Below are positions 23,843 through 31,965 of a stretch of DNA of 39,510 bases, in pieces. The translations under genes and the position numbers were made by a program. This stretch comes from JBFMGS01 sp040752635 (GTDB lineage: Bacteria; Bacillota; SHA-98; UBA4971). A model generated the notes under the pieces. That model was not told where the DNA came from, ran no database searches, and saw only the letters and a list, made by a program, of their open reading frames with translations. The stretch's first letter is position 1. Each line of letters starts with the position of its first letter. The DNA lies in contig JBFMGS010000017.1 in assembly GCA_040752635.1 (NCBI GenBank), positions 1 to 39,510 on the forward strand, read 5' to 3'.

Positions 23843-25084
23843 CTATGGCCTCAAACGGATGACGACAAGCCGTATGCGCCGCAGCAGCCACACTACCAGG
23901 GACATCGAGACCATGATGCCGATCGTGCGGGCGAGAGCTGCGAAGGAAGCTACGAACCGCACAAAGAAAGGCACATGTTCTGTAGCCAGGCGGGCCATGA
24001 AGACCGGAACGACCATCCTTGCCAGGCCCTGGCCGCCGGGGCTTATTAGCACAAGCGTGACCAGCGCACTGATGACAGCTTGAGCCACTCGTGATACCAC
24101 ATACGGTGTCATCCTGATATCTGTGCCGGCGCACATGGTGGTGACCTGTGCAAAGACTGAAAGCCCCGACCAGGCGATGATCGCGTTTGCCACCATGACT
24201 CGCTGTATGAGCGGGGCCGCTGCCCTGCTTGCAAGCTCGGTCCCCAGCGTGATCTCGAAGAACCCGCTTACGAACGGCGGGACGAGCGTGGGTTCCACGC
24301 CCAGCGGCTTCAGCGTGAAAGCTATGGGGGCTGCTATGAAACGCGTTACGCCGGCGACGGTGAGCACCCTGATTATCACTGAGAACATCATGATGAATCC
24401 GCCGATAAGCAGCATGCTGTTGATGGAATCGCGCACAGAGTCCCCGAACAACTGGCCGAAGGGCCTCCCATCCGCTTGCCGTGCTCTGTGTAGTTCGGCA
24501 AGAGCCCGCCTTAATATGTTCTCCCTGCTGCTGGGACCTATATCATGCCTCAGCTGGGGGCCGCCATGGAGGCGCAGCAGAACTCCCACGATGGTCGCGG
24601 AGATGTAGTGGGCTGCGCATATGGTCAGCGCGAGCGAGGCGAGGTGGAACATTCCCACTGCAACAGCGCCCGCCATAAAGAGAGGATCCGCAGTATTGGT
24701 AAATGATACCAAGCGTTCTCCCTCGATTTGGTTGCATAGGCTCTGTTTGCGAAGGCTCGCAGTTATCCTGGCGCCGATGGGGTATCCTCCTGTGAGACCC
24801 ATGGCAAAGGCAAACGCTCCCACGCCGGGCACGTCGAACAGGGGCCTCATGAGCGGCTCGAGGAGGACCCCGAGGAAGTGTACGACCCCAAGCGCCATGA
24901 GGACCTCCGCCGCTATGAAGAACGGCAACAGCGCCGGGAAGACGATCTGCCACCACACGCGAAGGCCTTCCACTGAAGCCTCGTAGGCGACGTCAGGGTA
25001 CACGACTATCGCCACCGTGACAAACAGCGCACATGCAGCCATTAGATACGCTGCTTTCCTCGTGACGGAAGTGCGACCGCTCAT
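23843..25084 (-). CDS. ylbJ: YlbJ-like sporulation integral membrane protein
   Basis: The 413-residue polytopic membrane protein has about eight hydrophobic segments and the nucleoside-recognition (Gate) fold. Family segments include WWQIVFPALLPFFIAAEVLM, GAFAFAMGLTGGYPIGAR and NTADPLFMAGAVAVGM. YlbJ is required for heat-resistant spores in Bacillus. It is the only gene of the ylb cluster on the minus strand here, convergent with the coiled-coil gene and divergent from the patatin gene. I cannot see a clear SigE promoter upstream. The start was taken as the ATG at 25084. Confidence 0.85.
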   Translation of the reverse strand: MSGRTSVTRKAAYLMAACALFVTVAIVVYPDVAYEASVEGLRVWWQIVFPALLPFFIAAEVLMALGVVHFLGVLLEPLMRPLFDVPGVGAFAFAMGLTGGYPIGARITASLRKQSLCNQIEGERLVSFTNTADPLFMAGAVAVGMFHLASLALTICAAHYISATIVGVLLRLHGGPQLRHDIGPSSRENILRRALAELHRARQADGRPFGQLFGDSVRDSINSMLLIGGFIMMFSVIIRVLTVAGVTRFIAAPIAFTLKPLGVEPTLVPPFVSGFFEITLGTELASRAAAPLIQRVMVANAIIAWSGLSVFAQVTTMCAGTDIRMTPYVVSRVAQAVISALVTLVLISPGGQGLARMVVPVFMARLATEHVPFFVRFVASFAALARTIGIMVSMSLVVWLLRRIRLVVIRLRP

Positions 25085-25261
25085 GCCTCCCCGCCCTCCA
25101 CTCTTCCCACACTTGCTGCCCGGTTGTCCTTACATGTATATTTGATGTGATCAGGTGTTATGCTAATGGGCCGCTGCCACACGATCCCAGGAAGACTCCC
25201 TGGACCCAGAATACCGGCGGGGCGAAATCAATAGTATAGAGCTGTGCCGTGGGGTGGTAAA

Positions 25262-26077
25262 GTGTCATCCGTCAGTGGTCCGCGCCTGAAAGTCGGTCTT
25301 GCCCTCGGAGCAGGCTCGGCCCGGGGCCTTGCACATATCGGCGTGCTCGAGGTGCTGGAGGAAGCGGGGGTGCCCGTTGACGTCATAGTGGGTTCGAGCG
25401 CTGGCGCGCTTGTCGGCGGGATATACTCTGCGTGCCGCGACCTTGGGATGATGGAGCGGCTTGCCACGCACATCAAGTGGGACCATCTGCTGGATTTTTG
25501 CTTTCCGCGCATGGGCCTCATTGCCGGCGACAGGTTCCTGGAGTTCCTCACCATACTTACGCACGACAAATCCTTCGATGAGCTTGCCATGCCTTTTGCC
25601 GCAACTGCGGTTGATCTCGAGACCGGCGAGGAGCTATTGCTAAGAGAAGGGAAGGTCGCGCTTGCCATACGGGCGAGCACAGCGGTACCAGGCATCGTAG
25701 TACCAGTGAGGATGGGCAAGCGGCTGCTGGTCGATGGGGCGGTCCTCAACCGGGTGCCTGCGCGCCAGGCGCGGGAGATGGGCGCAAGTCTTGTCATTGC
25801 GGTGTCAGTGGATGGGAACGCGCGGGGTATGCCCGGACGCTCGCGGGGTGAGCCCGTGAGGAATATCTTCGACGTCATAACCGCAGCCGTAGAGCTCATG
25901 GAGGTCACTATACTCAGGCAAAGGATGATCGACGCGGACATCGTCATCGCGCCCGACCTCGCTGACATCGGCCCGACGAGACTCGACTGCGCGCTGGAGA
26001 TCATCAGCCGTGGTAAGGCTGCAGCAAGAGAAGCCCTTCCGCGGATAAGGGAGAGCATCGAGGGGGCGTTGCAGTGA
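25262..26077 (+). CDS. Patatin-like phospholipase (YlbK/RssA type)
   Basis: The 271-residue protein contains the oxyanion loop GAGSARGLAH (16-25), the nucleophile motif GSSAG (S46) and a DGA element at VDGAVLNRVP, giving the Ser-Asp dyad of patatin lipases. It is of the RssA/YlbK size and lacks a signal peptide, so it probably acts on the inner membrane face. GTG 25262 is preceded by GGGGTGGT; GTG 25244 is an alternative. The next gene overlaps its stop by 4 bp (26074), so they are translationally coupled. Confidence 0.88.
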   Translation: MSSVSGPRLKVGLALGAGSARGLAHIGVLEVLEEAGVPVDVIVGSSAGALVGGIYSACRDLGMMERLATHIKWDHLLDFCFPRMGLIAGDRFLEFLTILTHDKSFDELAMPFAATAVDLETGEELLLREGKVALAIRASTAVPGIVVPVRMGKRLLVDGAVLNRVPARQAREMGASLVIAVSVDGNARGMPGRSRGEPVRNIFDVITAAVELMEVTILRQRMIDADIVIAPDLADIGPTRLDCALEIISRGKAAAREALPRIRESIEGALQ

Positions 26078-27090
26078 GCCGACTAAAGCGCAACGGGCTT
26101 AGATTTCTCGGGTTGGTCATGATCGCGGCGGGCTTGAGCGGGCATCTGGCCCGCAGTTACGTGGTCATCGGTCCGGGTCCTGCTGAAGAGCTTTCGACAA
26201 TGGTCAGCGTCGAAAATGGGGCAAAGAACGCGAAAGGAGCTTTTCTTCTCACCGCTGTGACCAGCAACCCTGCAAATCTGGCGTCCTCTGTTGCCGCGCT
26301 TTTCTCGCCAGTTGTGGATGTCGTCCCGCGCGGCCGCGAGATCCCGAAAGGCATGGACACGAAGAAATACCTTAGGATCATGGAGAGCATGATGCGTGAA
26401 AGCCAGGTGGTCGCCGGCACAGTGGCCCTTCGTAAGCTTGGCTACCACGTGAAAGTCGAGACCGTGGTGCGGGTCGAGGAACTCTTGCAGAATAGCCCAG
26501 CCCGAGGGTTGCTGCAAGAGGGGGACGTTATCCTTGCCGTGGATGGCAAGCCCGTGAAGACTGCCGACGAAGCGGTGAGGAGCATAGGCGCAAGGCGCGC
26601 TGGAAAGCCGGTCGTGTTAACTGTAAAGCGAAACGAGCGCGTGGAGAGCTTCACTATCCGCACGGTTGTTCATCCTGAGGACAAGGCGCGAGCGGCCGTG
26701 GGTATACTTGTCAGCCCGAGCATCAAGTACGAGCCGCCGGTGAAGATCAATATAGACTCGCGCGATATTAAGGGATCATCCGCGGGGCTCATGTTCGCCC
26801 TCGAGATCCTCAACCAGTTAGACCCGCGTGATCTGACGGGTGGGGAAATCATCGCCGGGACCGGGACCATCGGGCTGGACGGTACGGTGGGCCCCGTAGC
26901 TGGAGTAAAGCAAAAGGTGGCCGCGGCGGAGCGGGCAGGTGCGACGCTTTTCCTGGCGCCCCTGGAAAACGAGCGTGCAGCCAGGATTGCAGCGAGGACC
27001 ATCCGGGTGGCAGGGATACGAGACATCGACGATGCGCTTGCGGCGCTTGATGAGGTTGCAAGGAGGGAAAATGGCACTTTTGGAGAATAA
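26074..27090 (+). CDS. ylbL: YlbL-type PDZ-Lon (S16) membrane protease
   Basis: The 338-residue protein has an N-terminal signal anchor (about 10-30), a PDZ domain (about 130-205: NSPARGLLQEGDVILAVDG) and a C-terminal Lon-type protease domain. The catalytic dyad is visible as Ser236 in GSSAG and Lys279 or Lys281 in GVKQK, next to GTGTIGLDGTVGPVAG. The B. subtilis homologue is a membrane protease that degrades the cell-division inhibitor YneA. GTG 26074 overlaps the patatin stop. The order patatin-ylbL matches ylbK-ylbL. Confidence 0.92.
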   Translation: MSRLKRNGLRFLGLVMIAAGLSGHLARSYVVIGPGPAEELSTMVSVENGAKNAKGAFLLTAVTSNPANLASSVAALFSPVVDVVPRGREIPKGMDTKKYLRIMESMMRESQVVAGTVALRKLGYHVKVETVVRVEELLQNSPARGLLQEGDVILAVDGKPVKTADEAVRSIGARRAGKPVVLTVKRNERVESFTIRTVVHPEDKARAAVGILVSPSIKYEPPVKINIDSRDIKGSSAGLMFALEILNQLDPRDLTGGEIIAGTGTIGLDGTVGPVAGVKQKVAAAERAGATLFLAPLENERAARIAARTIRVAGIRDIDDALAALDEVARRENGTFGE

Positions 27091-27141
27091 TATCCGATAA
27101 GGGTTGTCCCAGGTTCTTGTATCCGCGAATGACAGGGGGCG

Positions 27142-28038
27142 ATGCTCTTGGGGCCATACACGCGAAGGCTCGCCGGTCGGCTCGCACTTGTGGCTCTCAT
27201 TGTCCTCGCGGGTTTGGCTTGTACTTCGGCAGTGTCTGCACATAGGCCGTCCAGCCCACTCAAGATAGGTATGAAGGGAGAAAACGTCCGCGCACTGCAG
27301 GAGATGCTGAAAGCACTCGGATTTGCGGCCGGAGATTGCGACGGAGTGTTTGGCCAGGACACGCTACGCGCGGTGAAGGCGTTTCAGAAGCTCCGAGGCT
27401 TGGGTGTTGACGGCATCGTAGGCGCGGCCACCTGGGAGCGCCTGGAGGCGGAAGTCAGGAGCGCTCACACGAAAGTATATGTGGTCCGTTCCGGCGATAC
27501 TCTGTCAGAAATCGCTCGTAAGTTCGGTGTCAGCGTTCAAGACCTTGCCAGGGCAAATGGCATCTCGAATGCGTCCTCGATCAAGATAGGGCAGGAACTG
27601 CGGGTGCCTTCGGCGCGCAGCGCCCCGTCAAGGGGGGAGCGCCCCTTGGTTGAGGTGTTGAGCTGGGAAGAGGCGAGAAGGGTCTTCAAGACCACGGCCA
27701 GGGTGATCGATGTCAGAACCGGGCTGTCGTTTCAGGTGAAGAGGCGTGGAGGCCACTTTCATGCCGACTGTGAGCCGATTACAGTTGAGGACACTGCTAC
27801 CATGAAACAGGTCTTTGGAGGGCAGTGGAGCTGGGAGAGGCGTCCTATCATCGTGGAGATCGGCGGGCGGAGGGTTGCGGCGTCCATGAACGGGATGCCT
27901 CACGGGGGGCAATGGGTAAGAAACAACGGCTTTCCGGGCCATTTCTGCATCCACTTTGCCGGTAGCAGACTGCATGGTAGCGGCAGTGTTGACCTCGAAC
28001 ACCAGGCGTGTGTGCGTGAGGCTGCCGGGCTCAGGTAG
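27142..28038 (+). CDS. Secreted peptidoglycan-binding LysM protein
   Basis: The 298-residue protein has a signal peptide (hydrophobic about 12-30, likely cleaved near VSA-H). A peptidoglycan-binding domain (about 38-105: LKIGMKGENVRALQEML, LGVDGIVGAATWERLE) is followed by a LysM domain (about 113-155: YVVRSGDTLSEIARKFGVS). The C-terminal domain (about 170-298) has a conserved-looking set HADCEP, WSWERRP, MNGMPHGG and GHFCIHFAGSRLHG. It is probably a cell-wall hydrolase or spore/cortex protein, but I do not recognise the C-terminal family. It occupies the position of ylbM in the Bacillus cluster. The ATG has GGGGG upstream. Confidence 0.85.
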   Translation: MLLGPYTRRLAGRLALVALIVLAGLACTSAVSAHRPSSPLKIGMKGENVRALQEMLKALGFAAGDCDGVFGQDTLRAVKAFQKLRGLGVDGIVGAATWERLEAEVRSAHTKVYVVRSGDTLSEIARKFGVSVQDLARANGISNASSIKIGQELRVPSARSAPSRGERPLVEVLSWEEARRVFKTTARVIDVRTGLSFQVKRRGGHFHADCEPITVEDTATMKQVFGGQWSWERRPIIVEIGGRRVAASMNGMPHGGQWVRNNGFPGHFCIHFAGSRLHGSGSVDLEHQACVREAAGLR

Positions 28039-28065
28039 TTCCTTTGGAACTGGAGGGCGGCGTGT

Positions 28066-28110
28066 CCTGGGTCGCAGACCCGGGGGCGCGGTTTTGCGGT
28101 TTTCGTTTTT
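28066..28110 (+). terminator. Possible terminator after the LysM gene
   Basis: The stem CCTGGGTC/GACCCGGG (28066-28073 with 28077-28084, one G-T pair) is followed at a short distance by T-rich runs (28092-28110). The U-tract is offset by about 8 nt, so function is uncertain. Confidence 0.4.
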
Positions 28111-28111
28111 C

Positions 28112-28140
28112 TTGACGGTAGGTCGCGTGTAGCCTATAAT
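28112..28140 (+). promoter_or_regulatory. SigA-type promoter of the yceD-rpmF operon
   Basis: TTGACG (28112-28117), a 17-bp spacer and TATAAT (28135-28140) form the best consensus promoter in the window. It supports a start for the next gene at 28172 rather than 28151. Confidence 0.82.
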
Positions 28141-28171
28141 TGAATGTGTTGTGTGTGGGGGCGTACTCGCT

Positions 28172-28717
28172 TTGAGGATTGACGTATCAGCCATCGGCGA
28201 CACGAAGGGCGCCAGCGTTGAGGCAGACATCGTTGAGACTATCGGACGGATGAACGTGGCTGGCAGAGAGATCACCCCCGCGGGCCCCGTCGAAATCAGG
28301 GCGCGCGCCACCAATACGGGCCGCGGAAGAGTGCTCGTGCAGGGACAGGCGAAAGCCGATCTCGAAGTAGCCTGTGATCGATGTCTCAAGCCGTGCGTCA
28401 TTCACACCACCTTCAGTTTTGAGCAGGAGTACCGGAAGAGCCACGAAGAAAGACGCTTGGGTCGGGAATCCGCCGAGGGCGACAGGGTCGATGACCGGGT
28501 CTATTCTGGGGATTATGTAGACATCACTCCTGAAGTAAGGGAGAGCCTCGCCCTTTCTTTACCTATTAAGGTAGTGTGCAGCGAGGATTGCCGGGGGCTG
28601 TGCCCCAATTGCGGCGAGAACCTTAACGAAGGCCCTTGCGGCTGTCCCGGTGAAATTGGGGACATTCGCTTCGCTGCTCTCTCGAACCTGCTTCAGCCGG
28701 GAGACGGCAAAAGCTAG
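28172..28717 (+). CDS. YlbN/YceD family protein (DUF177)
   Basis: The 181-residue protein is the DUF177 partner usually found directly before rpmF. It contains ACDRCLKP and VCSEDCRGLCPNCGENLN, cysteine sets likely binding zinc. Proteins of this family are linked to 23S rRNA accumulation or ribosome assembly in E. coli and plants. TTG 28172 is chosen because GGGGGC lies 10 bp upstream and the GTG at 28151 would be only about 10 bp from the -10 box. The gap to rpmF is 27 bp. Confidence 0.9.
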   Translation: MRIDVSAIGDTKGASVEADIVETIGRMNVAGREITPAGPVEIRARATNTGRGRVLVQGQAKADLEVACDRCLKPCVIHTTFSFEQEYRKSHEERRLGRESAEGDRVDDRVYSGDYVDITPEVRESLALSLPIKVVCSEDCRGLCPNCGENLNEGPCGCPGEIGDIRFAALSNLLQPGDGKS

Positions 28718-28744
28718 AGTTTTCGTGACAGGAGTGGAACTGGA

Positions 28745-28945
28745 GTGGCCAATCCTAAAGGAAAGTTTGGAAAATCGAGGACAAGAAAACGCCGGGCGAC
28801 ATGGAAGATTGACGGACCGACCCTCGTGAAGTGCCCGAAGTGTCACGCGGTTAGGCTCCCGCACAGGGTGTGCCTTGAGTGCGGGTACTATGATGGGCGG
28901 GAAGTCATCGAGACTGGAGAGAAGAAAGAGAGGAAGAGGGCGTAG
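28745..28945 (+). CDS. rpmF: Ribosomal protein L32 (zinc-binding form)
   Basis: The 66-residue protein begins MANPKGKFGKSRTRKRRA and carries two Cys-x2-Cys knuckles, CPKC and CLEC, which bind zinc. It belongs to the large ribosomal subunit. The start is GTG with AGGAGT upstream. Linkage with the YlbN/YceD gene and with the downstream fapR-plsX-fab genes is widespread in bacteria. The C-terminus EKKERKRA is longer and more basic than usual and its codons form part of the terminator stem. Confidence 0.95.
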   Translation: MANPKGKFGKSRTRKRRATWKIDGPTLVKCPKCHAVRLPHRVCLECGYYDGREVIETGEKKERKRA

Positions 28946-28974
28946 TCGCGCCTTCTCCCTTTCCTTAGTTTTGC
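28931..28974 (+). terminator. Intrinsic terminator overlapping the end of rpmF
   Basis: A 12-bp stem with one mismatch and one G-T pair (28931-28942 with 28949-28960) is followed by the U-rich TTCCTTAGTTTTG. The stem begins in the coding sequence and the stop codon (28943-28945) is in the loop. The rest of the 375-bp spacer up to fapR holds only the promoter and operator listed below. Confidence 0.6.
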
Positions 28975-29138
28975 TACCGACTGACCGGTCGGACTCGCCC
29001 CAACTCGGTCGTTAGGATGCCTGGATGATCTTTACTCGAGGGCCATCGCCCCCGCCCGAGGAATGCATTTTCTTTTTTACGTACTGGCCCTTCTGCCCAC
29101 CTCAAACTATCTGCTCATGAACACCGAACAGGTTTGGC

Positions 29139-29168
29139 TTGCAAGCACAACCATTCTCGATGTATACT
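29139..29168 (+). promoter_or_regulatory. Candidate promoter of the fapR-plsX-fab operon
   Basis: TTGCAA (29139-29144), an 18-bp spacer and TATACT (29163-29168) match consensus at 4/6 and 5/6 positions. The predicted start (about 29175) lies immediately upstream of the FapR operator, a good position for repression. Confidence 0.55.
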
Positions 29169-29184
29169 TGATTAGCAGTAGATA

Positions 29185-29202
29185 TTAATACGTGGTCTTA
29201 AG
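29185..29202. promoter_or_regulatory. FapR operator
   Basis: TTAATACGTGGTCTTAAG closely matches the known FapR site (TTAGTACCTRGTCTTAAT), including the TAC and GTCTTAA blocks. It precedes fapR itself, as expected for autoregulation relieved by malonyl-CoA. The site is seen; the regulation is inferred from the FapR family. Confidence 0.8.
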
Positions 29203-29320
29203 CACGCGCTCTGCCAAGTTGGCAGCTGGAACCCTATGCCATTCTTGACTGTGAGGACAAAGTGGGGAAGATTCCTCTGCCCCAACTCAGGGCACTGATT
29301 TGCAAAGAGGGATGATGCAC

Positions 29321-29950
29321 GTGGCCTCGCGCCTTGCCAAGCAAGACCGCCACCGGCGCCTCAAGGAGTTGCTAGGAGCTGACCCGTTCATCACCGACAG
29401 GGAACTTGCGCGAATGTTCCAGGTGAGCGTTCAGACTGTGCGCCTCGACAGACTCGAACTCGGCATCCCGGAATCGCGCGAGCGCACCAGGCGCCTTGCA
29501 GAGGAAGCTACGAATAAGGTCAGGTCGGTGACGACAGGCGAGGTGATAGGGGAGCTCATTCACGTGTCACTTGGTGTAGAGGCCGTATCTATGCTGGAGC
29601 CCACGGCGGATATGGCGTTTCGGCGCACGGGGATCATTCGCGGCCATCACATATTCGCTCAAGCCAACTCGCTTGCCGTCGCACTTGTTGATGCAGAAGT
29701 AGCGCTCACGGGCACTGCCAACGTGAGGTTCCTCCGTCCTGTAAAGGCCGGAGAGAGGCTCATAGCAAAAGCTACAGTCGTGCGCCGAGCTGGAAGGAAG
29801 TACTATGTGGATGTGGTGTCCAGGGTGTCCGGCAAGGACGTGTTCGAAGGTAAGTTTGTAGTGTTCGCAGTGGACCCGAGGAAGGAAGGGGAGGGGACGA
29901 AGAAAGAGGAGGAAGTGAAGGAGGAGATCTCGCTTGAAGATCGCACTTGA
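29321..29950 (+). CDS. fapR: FapR, malonyl-CoA-responsive repressor of lipid synthesis
   Basis: The about 209-residue protein has an N-terminal helix-turn-helix (PFITDRELARMFQVSVQTVRLDRLELGIPESRER) linked to a hot-dog-fold effector domain (GVEAVSMLEP through VVFAVD) that binds malonyl-CoA. Length is normal. GTG 29321 has AGAGGG 9 bp upstream; ATG 29312 and ATG 29315 are in frame but too close to that site. The C-terminal tail is Glu/Lys-rich and overlaps plsX by 17 bp. Gene order matches the Bacillus operon. Confidence 0.92.
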   Translation: MASRLAKQDRHRRLKELLGADPFITDRELARMFQVSVQTVRLDRLELGIPESRERTRRLAEEATNKVRSVTTGEVIGELIHVSLGVEAVSMLEPTADMAFRRTGIIRGHHIFAQANSLAVALVDAEVALTGTANVRFLRPVKAGERLIAKATVVRRAGRKYYVDVVSRVSGKDVFEGKFVVFAVDPRKEGEGTKKEEEVKEEISLEDRT

Positions 29951-30956
29951 CGCGATGGGCGGGGATCTGGCGCCGGAAGAGACCGTGCGTGGTGCCGTGC
30001 TGGCAGCGAGGGAGCTGGGCGTAGAGGTGGTACTCGTCGGCGATGTACGCAGGATCGGGCCTGTGCTATCTGCATGTAAGGCGGAGGGCTTGCCGCTTTC
30101 GGTGGTGCATGCGAGCGAGGTGGTGCCCATGGACGAACACCACCCGGTGGACGCGCTTCGCAAGATGAGAGATGCTTCAGTGCTTGTTGCGACTGACCTT
30201 GCTGTAAGGGGCGAGGCGTCTGCTGTGGTCTCAGCCGGCAACACCGGGGCTGCTATGATAGCAGCAATCCTCAGACTGAAGAGGATAAGGGGCGTAGACA
30301 GGCCGGCGATCGCGACTGTCTTTCCGACGACCGGGGGCTACTGCCTTCTCATTGATGGGGGTGCGAATTCGGAATGCAGGCCCCACCACCTCTTGAGTTT
30401 TGCGCTCATGGGCGCCGCCTATGCAGAGCGCGTCATGGGCAGGTCAAATCCCGGGGTTGCGCTTCTTTCCAACGGCGAAGAAGAGACGAAAGGCACGGAG
30501 CTCGTCATCGCCTCGCATGAGCTTCTTCGCAAGTCGGGCCTGAATTTCATCGGGAATATCGAAGGGAAGGATGTTCCGTTCGGCCGGGCTGACGTCGTCG
30601 TCACAGACGGGTTCACCGGGAATGTCGTGCTCAAGCTGGCCGAGGGCGTAGGCGAGGCGATTGTCTCGATGCTCAAGGAGTCGGTGAGCAAGAGCATTGT
30701 GTACAAAGTCGGCGCGCTTCTCATGCGCCCCGCGTTAAGATCGCTGGCCAGGCGCATGGACTACTCCGAGTACGGTGGGGCGTTGCTTCTCGGGGTTAAC
30801 GGTGTTGCGGTGATAGCACACGGCCGATCTCGTGCAAAAGCCATCAAGAACGCCATACGCGCCGCGAAAGCCGCCTGTGACGGACGTGTCACGGAATCTA
30901 TTGCAGCAAGGATCGCCGCCCACGGATACGAAGGAGGAGAGATTGGTGCAACCTGA
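29934..30956 (+). CDS. plsX: PlsX, acyl-ACP:phosphate acyltransferase
   Basis: The 340-residue enzyme converts acyl-ACP to acyl-phosphate for phosphatidic acid synthesis; acyl-phosphate is also the FakAB product. It begins MKIALDAMGGDLAPEETVRGA, and DGGAN, SNGEE and DGFTGNVVLKLAEG are diagnostic. TTG 29934 has AAGGAGGAG upstream and overlaps the end of fapR by 17 bp. The next gene overlaps by 11 bp. Such overlaps suggest translational coupling through the operon. Confidence 0.95.
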   Translation: MKIALDAMGGDLAPEETVRGAVLAARELGVEVVLVGDVRRIGPVLSACKAEGLPLSVVHASEVVPMDEHHPVDALRKMRDASVLVATDLAVRGEASAVVSAGNTGAAMIAAILRLKRIRGVDRPAIATVFPTTGGYCLLIDGGANSECRPHHLLSFALMGAAYAERVMGRSNPGVALLSNGEEETKGTELVIASHELLRKSGLNFIGNIEGKDVPFGRADVVVTDGFTGNVVLKLAEGVGEAIVSMLKESVSKSIVYKVGALLMRPALRSLARRMDYSEYGGALLLGVNGVAVIAHGRSRAKAIKNAIRAAKAACDGRVTESIAARIAAHGYEGGEIGAT

Positions 30957-31965
30957 GTCACGGAGCCTTCGCGGGGCTGGCATCGCCGGGACGGGTCACG
31001 CTGTTCCCGCCGGCGTGCTCACCAACTTGGATCTCGAGAAAATGGTGGATACAAACGACGAGTGGATAGTGGAACGCACCGGCATCAGAGAGAGGCGGAT
31101 CTCACGAAATGGCGAGGTTACGTCGGATCTTGGGGCCGAGGCTGCGAGGCGGGCCCTTGAGGATGCGGGGGTGGAAGCTTCCGACGTTGACCTCATAATC
31201 GTGGCTACGGTGACGCCGGACATGCCGTTCCCGTCATGCGCGTGCGTTGTCCAGGCCAAGATAGGGGCCTCTGACGCTGCAGCCTTCGATCTTGGTGCCG
31301 GATGCACCGGGTTTGTTTACGCACTTTCAGTGGCGTCCGAGTTTGTTGCTTCTGGGCGTTACAACAACGTTCTCGTCATCGGTGCCGAAACGCTGTCGAA
31401 GATCGTGAACTGGCGAGACCGAAACACATGCGTCCTTTTCGGCGACGGGGCAGGAGCAGCACTCATCAAGCCGGTTGACCCGGGCAACGGGATCATAACC
31501 TATGTGCTTGGCGCCGATGGCGCGAGGGGAGACCTTCTCACTCTTCCGGCTGGCGGGTCAGCACGCCCCGCATCCCACGAGACTGTTGACGAGGGGCTTC
31601 ATTACATCCACATGCACGGGAACCAGGTGTACAGGTTCGCAGTAAGGATCATGGTCGATGCAACACGACAGGTTCTCGACAAGGCAGGCTTGACCGAGAA
31701 GGACATAGACTACGTCATTCCACACCAGGCGAACCAAAGGCTTATAGATCTCGCTGCCGAGAGGCTTGGCGCTCCCGAGAAGGTCTACTCGAATGTGGCA
31801 AGGTTTGGGAACACGTCCGCCGCATCGATCCCGATAGCGCTTGACGAGGCGTCGCGAGCCGGGAAGTTGAAGACCGGCGATCGAGTGCTCCTGGTAGGGT
31901 TCGGGGCTGGCCTCACGTGGGGGTCGGCCATACTGCGGTGGTGCAAGGATGAGATCCGTGGCTAG
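30946..31965 (+). CDS. fabH: FabH, beta-ketoacyl-ACP synthase III
   Basis: The 339-residue enzyme condenses acetyl- or branched acyl-CoA with malonyl-ACP to start each chain. The catalytic triad is Cys120 (GAGCTGF), His260 (PHQANQR) and Asn289 (FGNTSAAS). GTG 30946 has AAGGAGGAG 6 bp upstream; an in-frame TTG at 30943 and a much earlier ATG at 30832 inside plsX are less likely. It is embedded in the fap/fab operon. Confidence 0.95.
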   Translation: MQPESRSLRGAGIAGTGHAVPAGVLTNLDLEKMVDTNDEWIVERTGIRERRISRNGEVTSDLGAEAARRALEDAGVEASDVDLIIVATVTPDMPFPSCACVVQAKIGASDAAAFDLGAGCTGFVYALSVASEFVASGRYNNVLVIGAETLSKIVNWRDRNTCVLFGDGAGAALIKPVDPGNGIITYVLGADGARGDLLTLPAGGSARPASHETVDEGLHYIHMHGNQVYRFAVRIMVDATRQVLDKAGLTEKDIDYVIPHQANQRLIDLAAERLGAPEKVYSNVARFGNTSAASIPIALDEASRAGKLKTGDRVLLVGFGAGLTWGSAILRWCKDEIRG

